DNA of 64,000 bases from Malaya genurostris (Eukaryota; Arthropoda; Insecta; Diptera; Culicidae), in NCBI RefSeq assembly GCF_030247185.1, contig NC_080571.1, positions 112,957,067 to 113,021,066 on the forward strand, written 5' to 3'. Both the position numbers and the translations under genes were made by a program. Positions 33,040-45,600 of the stretch are shown here, in pieces (within the stretch, counting starts at the first letter, position 1; the number at the start of each line of letters is the position of its first letter). The notes beneath the pieces were generated by a model. That model made no database searches, had not been told where the DNA came from, and saw only the letters and a program-made list of their open reading frames with translations.

Positions 33040-34230
33040 AAATTTCAATTCCGAAACCGGAAGTCGAATACAGATGAAAATACAAAACAAAATAAATAGA
33101 CTTCTAAGTTTGTGAAAATAGGCTCAGCTATTTCCGAGAAAATTAAATATCTCGATGAATTGAATCGAATTGTATATGCCATTCGATCTTCCGGTTTTCG
33201 ATTCAAAAGTCGGATTTTATAGTGATTGCGCAACCAGATAAAAAAAAAAAACATACAGGACCCACTTCCGATTCTGAAAGAACAAGATGATACGTGCAAA
33301 TAATCGCAAAAAATGTGTATTACAGTATTTTGTGGAAGGTCTCATGGTCCCATACACTTAGAAAGTTTCGAAGAACACGGTAACTTTAACCGATTTTCCA
33401 TTCGGTAATTAAATTGATTTCTGATCGTTCGGTAATAAATATTTTGTTGAACTGTAGATTTATCTGACGAATGATTCGGTTTTTTTCTGGTTAAATTTAT
33501 GGATTCAAATGGATTTTTAGAATTTCAAAAAACATCACAAATTTTGACATACTTTATTTGTTTTGTTATAACAAATTTTGATTTTTTATAATATTATAAA
33601 TATTACTTGTTATAACATAATACAACCTACATACTATATATACCAATATGCTATAATATAATCCAATACGATACAATATAAAATAATAAAAACAACATTA
33701 TATGATTCAATATATTATGATAAATATTGCAATGTAGGATGGACACTAACTTATAAGCCATTTCGCACCCTCTCAATCGACGTCTTTGTATTGACCAAAT
33801 GTTCATCATAGACAAACGGGGAGGCGTGTGATAGGAACCTGTAAGCACTTAGTTATCTCACCTTTCGACGACCAGTTTTAAGTAACGAAGTGAAGATCGT
33901 ACAAACTTTTAGCACTTGCTTTGTACTTAAAATTATTCCAATTTCAGAAACTTGACAGTAGAGGGCCAAAAAGCTAACTTTCCGGCTCAAAAAGTGTGCT
34001 TCGAAAACTGTGGTCAAAAACTATAAAATGGTACCTATTTCGATTTCTCAAAAATGAATTGACCATTTTTCATAATTTTTCATTTTTTATTTTCAAGCAA
34101 AAAATTCTATGGTCCTAGCAATAGCTATTAAATTCTTTCCAGATTCGGAAGCAGAAAAACGTAATTTCTTTAAAACTGCTTGAATACGTATGCCTCTAAC
34201 GGTAAGATGAGTGCAAGGAAAAACATCATC
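33040..34230. other. Decayed repeats, no gene
   Basis: 33040-33190 is an inverted/decayed copy-A-type module (gaaaccggaagtcgaataca, ctcagctatttccgagaaaa). 33745-33880 is the partner of the repeat at 27578. 33560-33730 is almost pure AT. No coding evidence. Confidence 0.45.
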
Positions 34231-34358
34231 GTAACAGTTTGTGTATTTTGGTCGTTGTGGTATTAAGGTCCAAATATTATTTCAAGATCTATGCCGTCTG
34301 TTACATAAGAGCGTGGTCACCGTTGAGAGATAATGAAAAGACTCAACATGCAAATACA

Positions 34359-34583
34359 TTAATAGAAAATACAATCCCCTTCAGCGATAATAATGGCTTG
34401 ATGCCTCCGAGGCATACTTTGAGCAAGATTTTGCGCGTATTCTTCAGAAAACGACCTCCGAATTTTGTGAATTCGGTAAACAAGCTGCTTCAAATTGTGT
34501 GGTCGGTTCTTCCCAAGCTTCATCTTTATTTGAGCCCAAACGTTCTCAATTGGATTGGTATCGGGCGACTGAGAGGGCTTGGG
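34359..34583 (-). pseudogene. Tc1-like transposase, C-terminal fragment (DD34E type)
   Basis: The - strand frame reads SQSPDTNPIENVWAQIKMKL, the conserved box holding the catalytic Glu of Tc1 transposases. It is followed by the usual tail with YAQNLAQSMPRRHQAII, and stops at TAA (34359-34361). It is 74 codons long, the C-terminal quarter of a roughly 340-residue protein. Upstream an in-frame TGA (34584-34586) is followed by unrelated sequence, so the rest was lost. The overlapping + strand frame of 182 codons is a shadow. Confidence 0.85.
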
Positions 34584-34799
34584 TCATTTTGGGACCTTTC
34601 GAATGCGAGTTATAAAACTGCTTCGAAGCGCGAATCGTATGCGGTACTACTGAGATCGAATTGCAAACAATACTCAGCTGATTTATTCTCGCATTGCACG
34701 AAGGACACTACTGCCCTCTGTGTTAAAAAAAATCAAAAACAGACCGTAACAGACTGTACATATATACTTATAACCCGTCAGTTATAAATGATATCACCC

Positions 34800-36750
34800 A
34801 AGAACGGAATTGCTGCTTTCTTCATAAAACAATCTTCTTTTGATTCCTGTAGAGTGCGCTTATTGCATTTAGTTTTTATTGCAACAATTCGAGTCAAACG
34901 CTTTTCTCTGTTGAAGCAAAAAGTCAAAAAATATCAATTATCTTGATCGCATAATAACGACAATGTCAACAACGGTAATAGCAGATGTTCCAGAATCAAT
35001 TATCTCGAAATTGATCCTAATTCAATGCATTGTCCTGCCGGTTCCGATTTCCAATAACAGTTAGTCCCGTCCCCCGTTCCCATCCCCGGTCTATCGATTG
35101 AAACAGATCCGATTTTTCGTTCTGTTTTCGAAAAATCACACTGCCCTAATTGCAAAAGTCAAAATCAAAGCAGAGCAAAAAACAAATTCATGCTTTTTGA
35201 AAATATGTTTTCTTTGTTGATTCCTCCTCGGGAGCAGGAAATATTTCTTGCCACTCACAAAAGATTATTTATATGCAGTTGTTCCCTTCTAGCAGTAATT
35301 GTACCGGAGGGGTGCCTCGGAGAGGTAATAATCCTAATTTGTCATTTACACAGTTTTTGTTGCCCTGCAAACAAATCTTGACGGTTTGGCAGTTATTTTT
35401 GCTGTTTGACTAGTGTACTTTGGATGGTGGCACGAACAATTAATTAATTAAATAAATAATTAATTATAGAAAGACAGCAAAATCCTTTTTCTTGTTTTAG
35501 GTTAAATATACTGTATCACATTAATATATTTCGCTAATATTCCGAAAGCAGGTTGTTAAGATATTTCATTACACAAACAAAAAAAAATATTTGTGGTATT
35601 GCTTTTAATTCAATGATTTCTTTTCACTCAACAGTACATACCACACTCCAGTTTATCAATTCAGAAGCTTGGATGCTGCTTGTTGTTGATAAGTGATTAT
35701 GGCTTACATAACATTAAACATGACTTACTAATGTTGTACTGAGTACCTGTGCTGGGTAATCGTATCATAAGGTGGTTTCTAAAATATAATGGTTTCACGT
35801 AATTAAGAAGAGTCGCAGAGTTTGTGTATTGAGGGATACTTTTAATATTCTTGATCTATTCCTCTTTGGGTATACGTTCTTATTGCAGACAATTTACACC
35901 AAGTACACTTTTTAAATTATATCAATTATCCTCCGATTTTGACTTTTCCATGCACAGCAGTTTAACCTAGTAAACGGTACTTCTCATGAATTTAAATTAT
36001 ACGTCGGCTTATCCGATCAAACTTGATTATTAAAATTGTATCAAATTTTGATATTATAAATAATACAAAACCTATTGGAATTTGATATAAACTCACTATA
36101 CATAGTTGTTAAAATATCAAGATTTATATCAAACATTTATATCGACTGTATCTAATTGTATCTAAGATTATTTTTGTATGAAATATTATTGTTGTATCTT
36201 AATTGGTTTAAAATTGTATGTTGTAAATTGTCGTTCATTTACCTTTTCTGTCATTAAGAGAAAAAGAATTATAATCCTGCTGTAATGCTTAAAACACAAT
36301 TTTTTTATCATAGTTATATATAAATAAATGCCACTACTGACGAATCGAAACATGGTAGAACTTACATGGACTCAAAAACTGTACATCTTAATTAGAAGCC
36401 TTTTTTGGTATAAATATCAAAACGTGATATAATTTTAAATCAATTCTGATATGGTGTTCTGATCGGGTAGCATTTCTAGTTAATCTGCTATGCACCGGTG
36501 AAAATTTAAGATCCATTATGTGCCCTAAACACTAAAAGAGCCAACCATTACATTACTCTTACAGTTGAACATATGTATGAAGAGTAATGTAAGAGTGAAG
36601 TATTGTTCAATTGAAAGGGTAATGTCGATGGTCTTGGTGCAACGCACACTGATGTCATCCTGTTTTTTATCCACAGACTAATAAGAGTTACTTAAAAAAT
36701 AGTATTTGGGAGTTAATATTATTCCAGCTCAAGCAGATCAATTAGATTGC
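34800..36750. other. No gene recognised
   Basis: AT-rich intergenic sequence with a small stem-loop at 36549-36590 (ttacattactctt / aagagtaatgtaa). A run of 'taattaattaa' lies near 35438-35465. No domain-bearing frame. Confidence 0.35.
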
Positions 36751-36837
36751 ATGATAGCAGACCCTGTCAGCTTGGAGCGAAATCAATCTTCAGTTCAGCA
36801 ACGCCATCGCACGGCATCACATTCAACATATCATGTC

Positions 36838-37030
36838 AATTGTATGGGTGCGCAGTGCTGCTATTTTGGCGCGCACGAATTTGACATTTCTCTTCCCTAC
36901 TTCTATGTATGAGATTCGATGCGGACTCGCCTGAGGGCGCCATGGATGATGTTGAGTTTTCTGGATGTTACCAATGATTTGTTCGTGAAATGTGAGAGCT
37001 GGATATCTTGTTAATATGATGTCTTTGATG
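36838..37030 (+). repeat. Dispersed repeat, partner of 4389-4560
   Basis: Shares gcagtgctgctattttgg, the 'gcctgagggcgccat' region and 'gagagctggatatcttgtta' with the copy at 4389-4560. A 'cctgtcagcttggagc' piece at 36766 also matches 3387, so both are parts of one larger dispersed element. Confidence 0.7.
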
Positions 37031-37103
37031 ATAGGCACCATTGCCGGTAGTTTCCATCTCCATCGTTTACAAGGAAGGATAAAGGATAAAATTTGTTATC
37101 TAA

Positions 37104-38338
37104 AGCTTGCTTCAGATAGAATTAGAACAAAGACAATTGCCTGTATTTCAGTTATTAATTATTGAATTCAAGATCTTTTTTTATACAAATTTAGCGTTTT
37201 CTTTATACTTTTAAGAAAAAATACGGATAAAATTATTCGTCACGGTAACACGGCTCATTAGGCGGCGCACACCTTCTTCGTCCATCGTTTTAGCTATGTT
37301 ATTCCACCAGGTCGTCATCTGATTGATGTCTTTGACAACCTTTCCCTTTGCCTTGAGTCTCCTCTTCATGATTGCCCAGTATTTCTCAATAGGGCGGAAC
37401 TGGGGGCAGTTTGGTGGGTTGAGGTTTTTCGGAACAAACTGGACCCCTTTCTCTGCATACCATTCTTGAACGACTTTGCTGTAATGACAGCTTGCCAAAT
37501 CTGGCCAAAACATTACGGGATGGTCGTGGGATCGAATGATCGGCAAAATTCGTTTTTGGAGACACTCTTTTTGGTATAGTTCCGATGTCATTGTCTTATT
37601 TGTAACGAAAACTTTCGTTTTTTTTGTCAAAGCTGCAAATGCCCTGCCATATCATAAATTTTCTTGTAAATTTGTCGGCAAAAACGAATTTAAATTTGGC
37701 TGAAACATCCCCTCGAGCCGTTGCCAAGTAAAATTTTTGACCTGGGATTTGCCCGAAGTCAGCCTTGACATAGGTTCCATCGTCCATCAGAAGACACCCG
37801 TCGAACTTGGTCAGCACCTGGTCATATAGTTTCCGAGCACAAATTTTGACCACACTATTCAGTTTTATGGTCCGATTTGGTTGTTTGATAGCTCGATACG
37901 ACTTGATTCCTTCCCGGAGTCAAGTTCTCCTCACGGTACTATGGGCAGCACCGAGTTTTCTGGCCAAATCGACAGATTAGGATTCCTCTTAATCAACAGT
38001 TCCACTCCAACGATTGGCTTGAGGCTTCCGAATCGTCGTCAATGTTTCCTTATACCGTTTGATAACGCGCCATACGGTATTTCTGGGGAATTTCAGCTGT
38101 TTAGCTAGCCTAGATGCAGACCACAATGGATTTTCCAAATAACTGTGCCCAATTTTTTCCCTTCTTACGGCTTCCATGTTGATTGTTTACAAAGTACAGT
38201 CGATTTGCGGAATGTCAAAAATCATACGTGAAGCTGACAAAATTCTCAACACGTGGGCGCCATGAACTTCCAAATCCGTCCACCAGGAGCGCCACAGTAT
38301 GAGCAAAAGTTTGTTCCAATTCTAAATGAAGCAAGCTT
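37104..38338 (-). mobile_element. ITmD37E-type element copy 3 (1235 bp, both ends present)
   Basis: Inverted repeats of about 29 bp (aagcttgcttcagatagaat at 37104; complement of aagcttgcttcatttagaat ending 38338) are flanked by TA (37102-37103; 38339-38340). It is uninterrupted and serves as the reference for copy 2 at 20888-23637. Transposase pieces on the - strand are split between frames. Confidence 0.88.
37211..38177 (-). pseudogene. DD37E transposase, frameshifted copy 3
   Basis: The N-terminal piece (37989-38177) has an HTH (SASRLAKQLKFPRNTVWRVI). A middle piece (37596-37853) carries KLYDQVLTKFDGCLLMDD with the first Asp. The C-terminal piece (37211-37630) carries FWPDLASCHYSK and PPNCPQFRPIEKYWA, with 37 residues between Asp and Glu. 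The three pieces are in different frames, and a segment between the N-terminal and middle pieces is degraded, so it is inactive. This is a Tc1/mariner cut-and-paste transposase family (DD37E) described from mosquitoes. Confidence 0.88.
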
Positions 38339-38754
38339 TATAATTTGTTTGGAATTTACGTTCACGGTTATTTTAGTTAGGATAACCCATAACATTTGGC
38401 TGTATGTATAAAAAGAAAATAAAAATCCAAGTAGCCGTTTATTATTTTCAATGTTCCACAAAGTCACCCGCATTCATGCAAAGTGCGCAGTCACTGAAAT
38501 TATCATTTGTTTTCCGTTTCGCCTTCGAATCTTCACTGCATAAGTGCGTTCAATATGAATCACTAAACATATTTGTTGCAGCACATAAACCAGTTCTCAT
38601 ACAGCCCGTGTGCTGTGCTTTTTTAAAAACACGCACACAAAGTCTGAAGCACACGCTCGTGTGCCGTGTTGCTACTCGTGTGTCGTGTGCTTCGTAGAAC
38701 CAACTCGCGATTCAACTGGTGTGCTGGTTGATGAGCTGGAATGGAGGGCTAGCT

Positions 38755-39420
38755 CGTGAGTGAGTAATGTCAGAGACATAACTGGATGACGTGAATACAA
38801 ATAAAACTTCACACTTCTGAATATCTTAATTTGTTCTCATAAGTTAATATATTATGTGAATTGTGAAAAGTAGCATTTCTTTACTTCCAGAATTGTTACG
38901 GCGCACCGTTACTAAAGTACGACAAATTCACGACACACTTATTCCAACACACAAATGAATAATGACAGGGCAATAGTAAGGGAAAAAAATGTGTGGCTGC
39001 AGAAATACACACGGTATGAATAACAGCAATATTAATGGAAGAAAAAATTAAAAAGTTCTTTAATAATTTACTGATATTAAAAGTCAACTGCGAAGGGCTT
39101 GAATGAATTAAACGTGTCAATTTTTACATTTCATACCTACACATTTGGTAACGCATCAAAAAGGTCGTCCGGAGAAGCGTCCGGAATTGTTTTCTTCAAT
39201 ACTTGAAACCAAACCTTTTACAAAACTATAATTTTGAGTTATTTGAGGTTATTTTATACTACTGGAAGTTTTATCATAATTTACTGATCATATTTCCGAT
39301 GGTATGGAGAAAAAACTATGTTGTTGGGTTAAGTACAACAAGAGAAATTAACGATTAAGTTTTACCCATTCATGAACAGGGTAATTTTTGTAAAAGCGCC
39401 CCATAGTGAAGTCAGTCATA
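38755..39420 (+). repeat. Dispersed repeat shared with 48390-49450
   Basis: It starts with taatgtcagagacataactg in both places. Both end with 'gatcatatttccgatgg', then a 'tacaacaagaga' block and a '(c/a)ccccatagt(g/a)aagt' block. This copy is about 400 bp shorter in the middle. An inverted piece is at 50910-51060. Noncoding, class unknown. Confidence 0.65.
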
Positions 39421-39711
39421 TTCACGACAAAAACTCGATACTCAAAGTACATACGGCGAATGGCTAAGGTGCGCTATGAGGTCAACTTGAACTGCGATCA
39501 CACTGATGAGTCGAGGACGAAACGTAAAAAATATCAATTGAATTATGCATTTCATAGCTAATCGTATGGAACAGGATAAATATAGTGATCATCCCAACTG
39601 GAATAAATCACTTTCTCACAAATTAACTCATTGTCACGGTTATTCATGACTTGCTCTTTGCTATGCGACACCCAATACAGCAATGTAATGACAACGCTCT
39701 TTTTCTAACAG

Positions 39712-39836
39712 AATGGAAGCCGTTTCCAACGAGTCAAACTTCCCCTCGAGATAGCAACAAAGCAGTGGAAGCAAACGATTGCGATGATTTCATTGATACA
39801 TACAATTCTATTGAATTAACAGATAGTACTCAATAA
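39712..39836 (+). CDS. Candidate 3'-terminal exon of an unknown host gene
   Basis: A strong-looking 3' splice site (ctctttttctaacag, AG at 39710-39711) opens a frame WKPFPTSQTSPRDSNKAVEA... that runs about 40 residues and ends ELTDSTQ with TAA at 39834-39836. The AATAAA polyadenylation signal overlaps the stop (39833-39838). Composition is polar and acidic, like a disordered C-terminus. No family recognised, and no upstream exon identified. Splice-site strength and the overlapping polyadenylation signal are the only evidence; a chance open frame is possible. Confidence 0.35.
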
Positions 39837-40474
39837 ATTTTATTCATAATGGAATTTTAATTGATTAAAATGAAGTGCCTTTTTTGCTAAACGGCGGGTT
39901 TAGGGCAAATGTTTTTTTTTTTTCAAATAGTTTCAGTCGCCATTTTATGCGTCCCGCGGAAATGGTTTTATTCGGCATCTACTGAAATCTCCGCTGCTGT
40001 AGGAAATATTTATTCGAGTCAATTCATTTTCGGCCCACGAAGCTTCTTATTTATACTCGTGAATAAATGATGCGGAATGGATTGTCGATAATCATCATCG
40101 TTCTCTACGGGGAAGTTTTTGAATGTGGGTCGTTTAGCGAAGATTTCCCACTTGAATAGATTAAATGTTTTGCTCTGAATTTCTCAATAATTTTCCATCA
40201 CGATGCAAGAGAATTGGTAGAAATGTCTACAAAATTTATTTCTCTATTATGTTTTTCTGGAGCTGCTTAGTATACACTTAATTTGAATTTACCTCACTCC
40301 TCTTTGTATTATATTAAGAGGTTACATCGTAAAAAAAGTCCAATCTTTTAATTACTCTAGAAAAAGTGAAAATAATTTTATTTCAATGAATGAAAAATCA
40401 TGGAATAGTACACGTTTGTTATTTTTGTGTTTTTTTGTAGTCATTTACGGTGAGCACGATATTTCTAAAACTCT

Positions 40475-40636
40475 CATGGCGTTTTTCATTGAAAAACACT
40501 GGTGGCGTGGATTGCTCTGGTTTTGCCCTTTCGAGCAGAAATGGCAATGAAACACCGTCAGAATATTGCATTTCTGCTCGAAAGTGCAAAATCAGAGCAA
40601 TCCACGCCACCAGTGTTTTTCAATTAAAAACGTCAT
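40475..40636. repeat. Hairpin with about 72-bp arms and an 18-bp loop
   Basis: Left arm 40475-40546 and right arm 40565-40636 are near-perfect complements (core ggtggcgtggattgctctg / cagagcaatccacgccacc), with only a few mismatches. Such a snapback could be a small MITE or a transcribed hairpin RNA precursor. Frames open on both strands because the sequence mirrors itself. Confidence 0.85.
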
Positions 40637-40759
40637 CAGTGAATGGGCCTGGTTTATTTTTCGCGGAGCATTCAATCCTTGTGCATGGTTTCATACGTAT
40701 TGTGGCGGTTCCCTTTGTTGATTTGGTTCGCTTATTTCTAGATAGTCTTAAGGTCTATC

Positions 40760-40916
40760 CGCACTAGGCCGATCCGAGCTCTACGGTACCGACGTTTTTT
40801 CTGCTTCGACTATTGTATTGTGCTACAGCTCACCCATAGCCGTTGACCATTGAGGTTGACCCACACTAGTTCGATTCGAGCTTTCCGGCACCGGCTCGTT
40901 TTCTGCTTCGGCTATG
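40760..40916 (+). repeat. Diverged direct repeat, about 102-bp spacing
   Basis: gcactaggccgatccgagct (40761) and acactagttcgattcgagct (40863) are followed by similar 'ggtaccga / ggcaccgg' and 'ttctgcttcg(a/g)cta' blocks. Two units only. Confidence 0.55.
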
Positions 40917-40919
40917 GCA

Positions 40920-43530
40920 GCCCGATCAACAAAGCATAACAGGATTCTATCAAAATTATATGTCATCTCAATATTTATATCTCATTATGTTATAAATATG
41001 ATTCCAAATCAGAAGCAAACATTCAGATTTTATCAAGATTATAGCAAGTTCAGATATTATATTAAGTGCCGTTATATTTCAGGTAAAACTATACTAGAGA
41101 ATTGAAAAAAAAAGAGTTCAAACACTTTTATCGATCATGTTTTTGACTTTCAGCCCGAAAATTGCTATACTTCAATAAAGAGCAGTAACAAACATTTTTT
41201 TCTAATTTCACATACCTGAAGATGCTTTTGAAAATAATAATTTAATATTTGATTTTGAAATGACAGCCTAAATTTTAAATTTGAGAACGTTCCTAAGTAA
41301 TTCCTACTTAAATTGTGTAAAGTTTTAATTTTAAATTGAAAATAAATATTTTTCATGATGATTTTGCGCTTTTTCTCTTATGAACAAAGAAAGGTAAGGC
41401 AAAAGCTTTAAAACTCGACTAATAAATATTGGAAAAAGTGATATAGCATTCGGAACAGTTCATTGAATCCGCAATGTTTCCTAAGAGATGATTTTCACAA
41501 GCTTGGAGTAAAATTAATGCTTAAATTCTTCAATTTTATCGGTGGCCGATTTTTGTTTCCGAAAACATAGAGTGATAAGTGAAAAAAATTTTAAAATGTC
41601 TTCAAAAGTGACGCTACAATAAACGGGAAACAAAATCTAAACTGAGCTCAAAAACAAAATCTAAACTCAGCTCAATACTTTCTCGATGTATAGGTCTTTT
41701 AGTTGCAGATTGAAAATAGCGACTTTAGTTCAACAAACCCCGGATGTATTGAAAATAGAGAAAAAAATCTTAAAAAATTCATATCGATTTATGTTTAGTT
41801 TTTGATGTACTTTATACTATGTTGATCTGATAATTTTTTACGTAGTTCTAAATAAAAAACTTTGTTAATATTACATTGAAAAATGTTCACTAGAGGCGCT
41901 GATGATATCATCATGGCCTAACGCAAACTAAAGTAATATCGAATCACTTTCACAACTTTTGGATCAAAAATCAGTAAAATCGAAATGAGTTGGTTAGGTC
42001 ATCAACTAATAAGATCTACGAATTGCAGATATCGAATTTTGCCCGTTGTCATATATATCATTGCATGAACATTTTTACATTCATGAATCAGACAGAAACG
42101 ATTTATTGCACCATAATACCTTCGATTTGAAAAGTTCAATCTATCCATATCTGATAAATTTATGATAGTCGCATTTCGTAGTATTTTGATTACTTCCAAT
42201 CCGGAACCATCAGCTGGGACTCGAAATTTGCAATGTAGAGTTTAAAGCAACCGACCCGCATTATGAGACTTTCCATTTGAATCATTTTTCTGTGAATCAA
42301 TCTAGGTAGATATCAAACAATCAAACCGGAATGAAAGTTCAATTTTGATGGTTTTTGAACAATACTTGCGGGGCTTCTGGCTGCGGATATCGCAAACTAA
42401 TGTGACTAATAGGCAATTGGTTGATCATCAATCATAAAAACTTGCTATTCGAATCGATGTTATATATACTTCTGATTTTCACTGACTTTCAAACGAATTT
42501 TTATTCTAATCTAAATTTACGAAAATCGATTCAGCCATCTCCTAGAAAATTTAGTGCACATTTGAATCAAATATACCCGCCAATCGACACACATACACGT
42601 AAAGACAATTCACTACTTCAATTGAACGAGCGAACTGATTCGAATTGAAAGTCGGCCCTCTTGGTACAAAGAAGAAAAAACTGAAAAACTATCATTCATT
42701 AGTTAATTTCCTCAGATTATATAAGATAGTTTTGTTTCACTGAATTTAGTCATTTCCGTTCATTTACTACTATTCTTCAGCACCAAAAAAAAGCTTGCTC
42801 ATAGCTCTAAAATAGCCCCTTTGTCATTCATATGCCGGTTGGAAGGAAACGACGAAAGAATTGGAAGGCGATAGATTATTTTTGTAGCAATATGGACTTA
42901 CACTAGTCATTATATGATGCCAATATATCCTCCCAACCTCAGTTGGTTCTCATGCCCCGATGCAATCGTAGCGTATGTTGGCAACTCAAAACTTCCCGGT
43001 TCGAAACCAGTCGCTTAACTGTTCATGTTTTTTATAGCAAATCAAATCGCCTAAAGGTATGCAATTTCATCTTACTTCGCGAAATCTATTTTTAGATCTG
43101 CACGATAAAGCCTTTCCCCCCAAAAAATAGCTGAAAAGTCATACTAAATTTGTAACAAATTTAGATATAATATTGACATTTACATATCAAGGTTTGTAAC
43201 AATTTTGTAATCACCTAGGTTAAATTGAGTTATAATTTTTGTTATTTTAACTATTAATGAGGCCAAGATTATTACTAATTTAGATAGAAAAAAACAAAAC
43301 AACCCCAGATACAATTGTATTATCCCTTGTTGATCGGGTGTACTGCACAAGCCACTGCATGCATGTGCATCTCACCCATAAATGAAGCAGAAAAAAGTCG
43401 GTTTAATTTGGTCAGAGTACTTTAGAAAACAGCTAACAATTCAACGCCGTCCTCCTACACACAAGAAGCGTAAAGTTCGTTCCTACAACCTCCATTCTGA
43501 TTATGTTTTGTTACAGCCGTAAGTCAGTGT
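40920..43530. other. No gene; decayed repeat modules and a possible tRNA-like fragment
   Basis: 42480-42660 is a decayed copy-A-type module (gattcagccatctcctagaa, then cacacatacacgtaaagaca). 42990-43012 contains cccggttcgaaaccagtc, similar to a polymerase III B box, suggesting a SINE remnant. The rest is featureless AT-rich DNA. Confidence 0.4.
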
Positions 43531-44612
43531 TTTTGCCTTTCTCTATAGAAAGGTATTAGAATTGCTGGAAAAACTAACTTTTGAATAGAGCCTCGGAGAC
43601 CCATAGTGTTATATACCATTCGACTCAGTTCGACGAGATCGGAAAATGTCTGCGTGTGTACGTGTGTGTGCACTTTTCGAAGATATTTTTACGCACTCAA
43701 TTTTCTCAGAGATGGCTGAACCGATTTTAACAAACTTGGGCTCGTTTGAAAGCTACTGTCGGGCCATTGATCAAGTTCAAAGATCAAATGGCTGTGACTT
43801 TTCGATGATATGATGGCATAAGTGACGTAATCGACAAAACATGTTGATTTTTACCGCTCTTATACATATAAGTGTGCCAATATTTTGGGATCACCTCTAA
43901 TTTCGTAAAGCGCTAGTGCTCAAAAGTTTAAGCACCTCGAAAAATGTCCTCATGCAAAATTTGAGCTACATCGGACATGCGTAAGGGGTGCTGCCCGGCG
44001 ATTAAGGTTTGAAAATTTTCGATCTTGAAAAAGCACCATAGAGGAGAGTACATGAAATTTCCAAAATCAAAATTTTTTTTGATGCCGAAACTCTTAAAAC
44101 TGCATGAAACGTTGAGATTTAGTGTTATCTCAACAAAATTTTTGTTTCGAAAATATCAACTTTCTGGGACTTGAAAATTTTGAAGTCCCAAAAAGTCGTT
44201 TATTTTCAAAAAAAATTTTTTTCGAGATGACACTAAATCTCGACGTTTCATGCAATTCTAAGCCTTTTGGAATCAAAATTATTTATTCGATTTCGAAAAT
44301 TTCATGTACCTATCCTATGGTGATTTTTCAAGATCCATGAAAATTCCACTGGTTTTTTTTTAGTTTAGCATCACTGTTCTCATACAAATAGGCAACGCAA
44401 ATGTCAAGCACTAGTTTGGAAAAATGATTCTGACTGTGTGACATAAACACGAAAGCATGCTTTTGTGAACTACTTGAATCAATTTGAATCCATTGGCGTC
44501 AAAATTTGTATCCGAAATTATATAATAAAATATAAGTATGAAATATATTTTCATGAGACTGTTATGAAAGAAGAGAAAGGCATTATCACACCACTAGGTG
44601 GATTAAGAAGGG
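43531..44612 (-). repeat. TTAATCCACC-superfamily repeat with internal palindrome
   Basis: Read on the - strand it starts cttcttaatccacctagtgg and ends acctttctatagagaaaggc, with T-runs at both flanks on the + strand (43530-43534 and 44613-44620). It therefore has the same 5' motif, end palindrome and poly(A/T) target as copies A-D. Inside, 44020-44340 is a 320-bp imperfect palindrome centred near 44175 (gggacttgaaaattttgaag). No coding frame. Confidence 0.7.
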
Positions 44613-44699
44613 TTTTTTTTCCTTTTATTTTCTCGTACAAATGCCCCGAAATGTCATTAATAATTCGAAGTCGAACGTCGATTGGTGCTCGAATCGACT

Positions 44700-45370
44700 A
44701 AGATGATGATGATGATGCTTTTTCACGTCTTTCGATTGTATGGTAGTCGCACACCAACGCGCAGTTGATTAGGTGGGAGGTTATTTATGTGTGTAATGAA
44801 AAGGAACAGAAGAAAAACTTTCAACGGGGAAATTATTTCCACGTTTCTTCATTTTCAATAATCTTGTCGATGTAAAATATATTGAAGGACGTCGCTTGTT
44901 CAGAGCGTATGTATATCATTATGTATATAGAGTACCAGGTGGCATGGGGAGCATTTCTTCTATTTGTGTTTGATGCTCAGGTTTGCACTAGTAAATATCA
45001 AGAATTCTACACAGATACCCTGGAAACTTTGTATATATGAATCGTTCCAAACACGCTAGAAAGTAATTGCTTTTCACCAAACCACAAAAGTCGTCACATT
45101 TACTCAACTACAACCAAGACATCTTGTCACCAGTCATTAATAAACGCAGACAACGAACAGGATACATTATTTGGCAATATCAGCCATTTGTCTATATGTT
45201 TGTAACTTTGCAACTTGAATGACTTTTCGCGTTTTTCATAATTAATGAATAACTTGGATGTTACTAGTTATGTTGCGTGAAGCCTCGAATCTCAAATGTC
45301 CAATGACTATCGAGGATTTCTTACAGAATCTGTACCGTACCGTCATCTTTTATTCCTAATTAAAATCTTT
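44700..45370. other. No gene recognised; short (GAT)n microsatellite
   Basis: A gatgatgatgatgatgatg run lies at 44702-44718. The remainder has no recognisable feature. Confidence 0.4.
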
Positions 45371-45379
45371 TGCCCTTCC

Positions 45380-45600
45380 CATATATTGGCGCTGAGGGCC
45401 AAGTGTCGCATACCATTCGACTCAGTTCATCGAACTGAGCAATATCTGTGTGTATATGTGTCAAAAAATATATCACTCGGTTTTCTCGTAGATGGGTGAA
45501 CCGATTTTGACAAACGTAGATTCAAATGAAAGGTCTCGTGATCCTATACGGAATTCCTGAATTTCATCCGGATCCGATCTCTGGTTCCGTTAAAGGGGTA
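45380..45600 (-). repeat. Inverted copy-A-type module
   Basis: Contains ataccattcgactcagttca, tctgtgtgtatatgtgtc, 'gggtgaaccgattttgacaa' and 'gatccgatctctggttccg', the reverse complement of the module order in copy A. Followed by a short duplicated 'aaactggacttaaaattaca' (about 45638 and 45658). Confidence 0.65.

Noticed and set aside
34239..34787. 182-codon + strand open frame
   Set aside because: It is antisense to the Tc1 transposase tail, which matches a known family in the other orientation.
42930..43015. tRNA or complete SINE
   Set aside because: A B-box-like ggttcgaaacc is present but no convincing A box or cloverleaf could be drawn.
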